A stretch of DNA of 64,000 nucleotides, from the NCBI RefSeq assembly GCF_037975245.1, contig NC_092568.1:14657501-14721500 (forward strand), in the 5' to 3' direction. The notes beneath the pieces are model-generated. The model was not told the origin of the DNA and made no database searches. It saw only the letters and a program-made list of their open reading frames with translations. The DNA comes from Apostichopus japonicus. Its lineage: Eukaryota; Echinodermata; Holothuroidea; Aspidochirotida; Stichopodidae. The position numbers and the translations under genes were made by a program. Of the stretch, positions 59,437 through 64,000 are shown one piece after another. Position 1 is the first letter of the stretch, and every line of letters begins with the position of its first letter.

Positions 59437-59633
59437 AGTTAGGTATAGATTTGCTGGTGTTGATAATGGAATGCATAATGAGGTTTATGAAACGCAGTAC
59501 CCCCGGTATTGGAAGATAAATAACATACAATCCGCTGGGACCGTTCCATCAAGCATCACCAACAAGAATGAATGGGAAAATTCATTCCAGCGTTTTGATT
59601 TGCTCCGAATAGCGTTCGGTGATCCTTTACGGG
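59437..59633 (+). CDS. Possible internal coding exon of an unrecognised gene
   Basis: An open frame reading VRYRFAGVDNGMHNEVYETQ then YPRYWKINNIQSAGTVPSSI and NEWENSFQRFDLLRIAFGDP is bounded by a plausible acceptor (GAACAAATGCAG) and a consensus donor (CGGG/GTAAGT). Codon use is less AT-rich than the surroundings. I recognise no protein family. Frame continuation beyond the donor ends at 59698. Without homology it stays a prediction. It could equally be chance. Confidence 0.3.
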
Positions 59634-60071
59634 GTAAGTCGCGTCCCAACGGAATAAGGGGAACACACGCAAACTCTACCGATTCGAATGGAGGGTAAAA
59701 TCGATCCTGACAGGGGCATCCTGATTGCTGTGTTAACCTTTACTAACGGGCAATCAAGAGCGACATGCTGGCATGTAAGATACGACCATAGAATGACGGC
59801 GGAACAAACATTGGTATTTGAAACCCACGACGGGTTAACAAGACAAATCTTTCTACAAATTTACCATCTTTCGTAACATCGTTGCGTTAATCGTAACCTT
59901 TGGTTATTCCTTCTAAACAGACCCACATGTTCTAATGCATGATCGCGATATACCAGTGTACGGTTACCAATATAAAAATTGATAGTGCTTTATCAAATTG
60001 GATATATTCTAACAGAAGGTAGACATTCTACCGATACGGTATGTTCTGCTGATAGAGGCCGTCCTATTTTC

Positions 60072-60087
60072 AGGTCATCTAAGGTCA
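60072..60087 (+). promoter_or_regulatory. DR4 nuclear-receptor-type direct repeat
   Basis: AGGTCA TCTA AGGTCA, continued by TCTAAG, is a perfect half-site repeat with 4-bp spacing formed by a 10-bp tandem duplication. Function is unproven. Confidence 0.3.
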
Positions 60088-60443
60088 TCTAAGAGTGCCC
60101 TATAGTTGATTTGCTACAAATATTTTGCATAAGTAAAGCAATTGTACATCCGTATAGTTCATTTTTTATTGCGATGATATCTTCTAACTTTCTTGTACAC
60201 AAGTTGAGGCAACTCAAATCATGACATTTGCATTTGTTGCTATCGTCCAAATCTACCCATGGAAACGTTACTGATTAGTATATCAAAACATCAAACAGTA
60301 TCGTACTTCCGAACGCTTATAGAACAAAAGTTTGGAATTTATAACGCGTATTACACACGTGTTACAATTGTACAGTTTATTATATCTGTCATACCACAAG
60401 CGACATATTCATTTCATCAATATGGCTTGGCTTGCCTCAAAAG

Positions 60444-60463
60444 GTATAGCCTATATATGTATG

Positions 60464-60507
<44 letters not shown>

Positions 60508-60508
60508 C

Positions 60509-60569
<61 letters not shown>

Positions 60570-60598
60570 TATATATATATACATATATATATGTATAG

Positions 60599-60645
<47 letters not shown>

Positions 60646-60666
60646 ATATATATATAATATCATATA

Positions 60667-60730
<64 letters not shown>
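60444..60730. repeat. TA-rich microsatellite, about 280 bp
   Basis: Mostly (TA)n with interspersed GTATGTATG, ACATACATAC and TATATCATATA blocks. Long IYIYIY frames across it are artefacts. Confidence 0.97.
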
Positions 60731-60731
<1 letters not shown>

Positions 60732-60734
60732 GAT

Positions 60735-61217
60735 TCCGAGGTACACGTTCAGAGCCCTCCGTAATGCGCTGACAGGACAGGCTATAGTAATTGATCCATG
60801 ACCACTACATTTTGAAGACTGTACGTGTCGTGTTGTTTCTGTTCGAATGGCACACTTCAGCACGTAGACCTACTTGTAAACTTGAGGTTTTTTATTGTAA
60901 TTTTGTTATGTCACAGATAAAATTTATGAAAACATTGCATGTCATGACCTCAAAAGTTATTAATTCTTAAGAGAAATCTCACAAGGGGGGTAAGTTCTTT
61001 ATGTGCAACAAAATAGATTGATGTTCCAGTGACATCTTCACCCTTGTAGTTGCTTCCAACCTGAGATAAACTTTATCGTTTAGTGCATCGGCTATTATAA
61101 AAATACCAAAATGCGCCTTATCCCAGTAAAGGTATTTGTAAAGTCTAAGTCAAAATGAGACATTTTTAAACCGACGTTTGCTACAAATTTATGAACAATT
61201 GAGACTGTACAATCGAA
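60735..61217. other. No recognisable gene
   Basis: No repeat or exon seen. Confidence 0.4.
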
Positions 61218-61529
61218 GTGCTCGGTATCATAAATTGCAAGCAGCAACGTTACATCCTACCGACCAGGTTGACGTGGACTGAACAGAAGTGTAAACAATA
61301 CGACCGGCCCCCTGACACGAGAGACCCAAATATTGACTGCAACCCTTTCTGCAGGGAGGAAGACAACAATGAAGTCATAACTGTGACAGAGCGGTATGCG
61401 TTTGCTCTGGATTTACGACCCCCAAGTCGACTTGGTTCCGTCGCAGAGTTCGGTTGGTCTACCTGGCTCGCATCGGCACTGGCACCACACCTGTCTCGTA
61501 CTGATTTATGTCTGTTCCCTGTGTTCTAG
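61218..61529 (+). CDS. Unrecognised 103-codon open frame
   Basis: The frame includes LTWTEQKCKQYDRPPDTRDP, NIDCNPFCREEDNNEVITVT and ERYAFALDLRPPSRLGSVAE. It lies in a local GC-rich island that contrasts with the AT-rich flanks, has three cysteines in 33 residues and no hydrophobic leader. No family is recognised. It may be an exon, part of a non-coding transcript or chance. A downstream donor was not convincing. Confidence 0.2.
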   Translation: MLGIINCKQQRYILPTRLTWTEQKCKQYDRPPDTRDPNIDCNPFCREEDNNEVITVTERYAFALDLRPPSRLGSVAEFGWSTWLASALAPHLSRTDLCLFPVF

Positions 61530-64000
61530 CTTCCATCCACGATTGCCAGCATCAGCTAAGGAAAAACCTCATTAGTGGAACATTTGGCCCGTGTCAAGTT
61601 GATAGAGTCTGTCAGCTTACAGTAAACACCTTGCTCAGGTCATCAGGCAAGGTGAATCCAAATTAAACGGGCCGTCCCGATTTCTCCAGCTGTAACACAT
61701 TACTAGAGCCTTTGATCAGGCGTCGAAAATAAATAAATCTGTCTTTTTGCATAGATGAAGGATTTCTCAAAATAACACTACCCCGATTATTTTGGAAGGA
61801 GTCCTACCTTTGTAGATTAGTAATCAGAAAAAATGACATTTGAAAAATGAAACAGAAAACCTCAAACTAGTCTCCAATTAGAAGAATCACCACACAGGTA
61901 ACACGGCGAAGACGAAATTTTGTTTTTTATCAAGGTTAAACAATTAGACTTCTAGTTCGATGATTTGGACAAAGCAGAGAAGTATGTCATGTTGGTATGT
62001 CATTATTTATCAGCTTGCCATGAGTCGCACAGGTGAGTAGTAAACGTAACAAAAATGTTGAGAGATGTTTAAAGGTGTTTATTTGGAATATGTCTGTTCA
62101 TGACTATCATGTGTGGCTTATTTGGTATGAATGTCGTAAGCTATTTCACAACTCAGCTTGTGCAAACGTCTCTATTCTGTTTTGAACTTCAAGGATTTAC
62201 GGCATCGGGTAGCCTAACGGTAGCCACTGGCGAGTTTGGTAAGATTAAAAACTAATGATTACTTCTCAATATTTGTCTATAGGCTAATTTTAGATGTTTT
62301 GTTTGTACTCACTATATGTGTGTTTCCAAACTACACCTAAATATAAATACTAGAAGAAAAAAGGGCAAAAGGCGTTAGGCAATATGCACTTACGTTGCGG
62401 TGGAAACTATTATGATAGCCTATATCAATATAGGGGAGATCCTCGGGAGCCCAAGCGGTTCCGTATCCTTTGTTACAGCTTGTTCTAGTTGCTGAAGCTT
62501 TATTTCTGTAATGCATATACAATGTGTATACCGTCAGAATGATATGGCTAACTTCAACTTTTTGGGCTATTGATCTACTAGCATAGTTTGAAAGTATGGC
62601 AATAAAAGGTCATTTTCATTTTTATATTCTGTAGACCATTTGAAACAACTTTCATAAATGCAGGTTAATAAGACCCTTCAAGCATCACCGGGTTATCAAT
62701 CGAAGATGCTGGACTACGATACACCGGGCATCGGGTCAAGGTCCTTAGAAAGCAAAACAAAACTCGACAGAAAAGCAGTAGATTTTTTCAAGTTCATACA
62801 GTGTATTACAAATTTGTTAAGTACCTACGATATTTCGTTTCAGTCACATGTGCTCTGCTGTTTATATGAAGTAGTATGATATTTTAATAGGGAAATTACC
62901 TCAGTGTATATTGATTAACACTTACAATTAGGCATGTGCAGAGGAGGCGACGTCATCTTCATCTTGCCCTGAAAGGCATTTCTAAATTTGCAAATATGAG
63001 ATATGAACCTTGAGGTCCGAAAAAAAACATGAAATATTCTAACATTGTTCTTTTGTTGAACCAGCAAGTTGCTTTTCACAATTACAACTCCTATGGTTGG
63101 ACTGTGACATATCAGCAAGATTTGTAAAACTATCATCCCACACGATGCAGATATCGTTTACTAGAATGTTGCGATTTGCCTGAAGTTGATCGCATCGTTT
63201 ACCCGTAAGCAATAAAACCAGTTCGAAGAAGCCTGAAGTATGATTTTTGAGCACCTGCTCTCGTAAAACAAAATCAAAATTTGCGGTGTATCAAACACCG
63301 ACTTTAATAACTACAGTAATAGACTTCCATTAACATTATGGTCCACCATAGTAATTTCTATATTTGAAAGCTTATATTAAAATACCTTTAGGGAATTTTG
63401 CGATTAGGGATTGAAGACGGTTTCCCTTCAAACTTCTCGTCCTTTAACTCTATTTACTATTGGTGGGGGGGGGGGGGGCGGGGGCGAGTAATAGTGCAAT
63501 CTATTCTACCTGGTATATTTTATGTCATGTTTGATAAATGAAAGTTCTAAGTGTCAATGACTTATAGCTAAACATATAACGAACTATTTCGTACGGTATC
63601 TAAGTTCAGAGTGATATCCAATGTGTTTACAAACTGTGTGAGGTTTATACGTTAAATACCGTCAATCAGAGATGTTTTTATCATTTGGTTCTACGTTTAC
63701 CATGTTCTTTGTTTGTTCAAAATGCTGGGGAAAAGTTACTTCAAAGTTTGTTTAATATTCTCCGTTGAATTCCTTTAGTTTCCCTTGTGAATCATGCGAG
63801 TCAAAGCAACAATAGAGATACGTCATGCTCTAATCGTCGATTTCCGAATGGTTATATTGTTCAAGCTTATGAAATATTATAGTTTGCCTGAAGCATAATG
63901 GCCTAGCTGACAATTACAGCCAAAACAAAACCACTTGAATTACACGGGGTCGATGTTGTAGCGACGTTCCAGGTGTGTGCGAGAGTCGGATGTCAGTAGG
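61530..64000. other. No recognisable gene
   Basis: The only feature is the G14-CG5 run at 63465-63484, a possible G-quadruplex and a likely polymorphic site. No exon, SINE or hAT end was found up to the window edge. Confidence 0.4.

Overview
This is a 64-kb piece of an AT-rich animal genome. The evidence is GT-AG introns, two vertebrate-recognisable split genes, tRNA-derived SINEs, a LINE fragment, several hAT-type DNA transposons and many microsatellites. The one diagnostic developmental gene is a Vg1/GDF1/univin-type TGF-beta ligand. The repeat style resembles that of marine invertebrate deuterostomes. An echinoderm or other ambulacrarian is my best guess, but the sequence alone does not prove it. 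No prokaryotic features are present.

Layout. From 1 to 8.0 kb, on the minus strand, lies the 5' half of TRMT61A, the catalytic subunit of the tRNA m1A58 methyltransferase. Its first coding exon is at 7678-8008 and the next at 2470-2636. The remaining exons must lie beyond the left edge. The 5-kb intron is filled by a degenerate tandem repeat and by a 1.8-kb element with terminal inverted repeats. From 8.7 to 10.9 kb there is a clean tandem array, two related tRNA-derived SINEs and a short AGATATC repeat. From 11 to 18 kb the DNA is mostly featureless, with a possible CRE/CCAAT cluster near 16.1 kb. From 18.05 to 30.43 kb, on the plus strand, lies a complete two-exon TGF-beta ligand gene of 388 residues with an 11.2-kb intron. 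That intron contains a repeat array, an inverted duplication, a hAT MITE and a hAT transposase remnant that was itself hit twice by small elements.

From 31.9 to 41 kb are three more arrays, one of which is interrupted by a LINE fragment. From 41 to 64 kb no conserved protein gene is recognisable. This part holds a second hAT MITE, SINEs, two long TA tracts, a 36-bp hairpin-forming minisatellite and a 45-nt near-perfect copy of the 5' domain of U2 snRNA fused to an unrelated downstream sequence.

The most unusual signals are three. The ~147-bp tandem repeat family carries a perfect nuclear-receptor DR1 site (TGACCTTTGACCT) in many monomers, and three separate transposons have inserted into it. 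The U2-like RNA has a UUCG-capped hairpin where stem-loop IIa should be. The hAT remnant at 28 kb carries insertions whose removal restores its reading frame. The two protein genes are unrelated in function (tRNA modification; secreted morphogen), and nothing suggests they work together.
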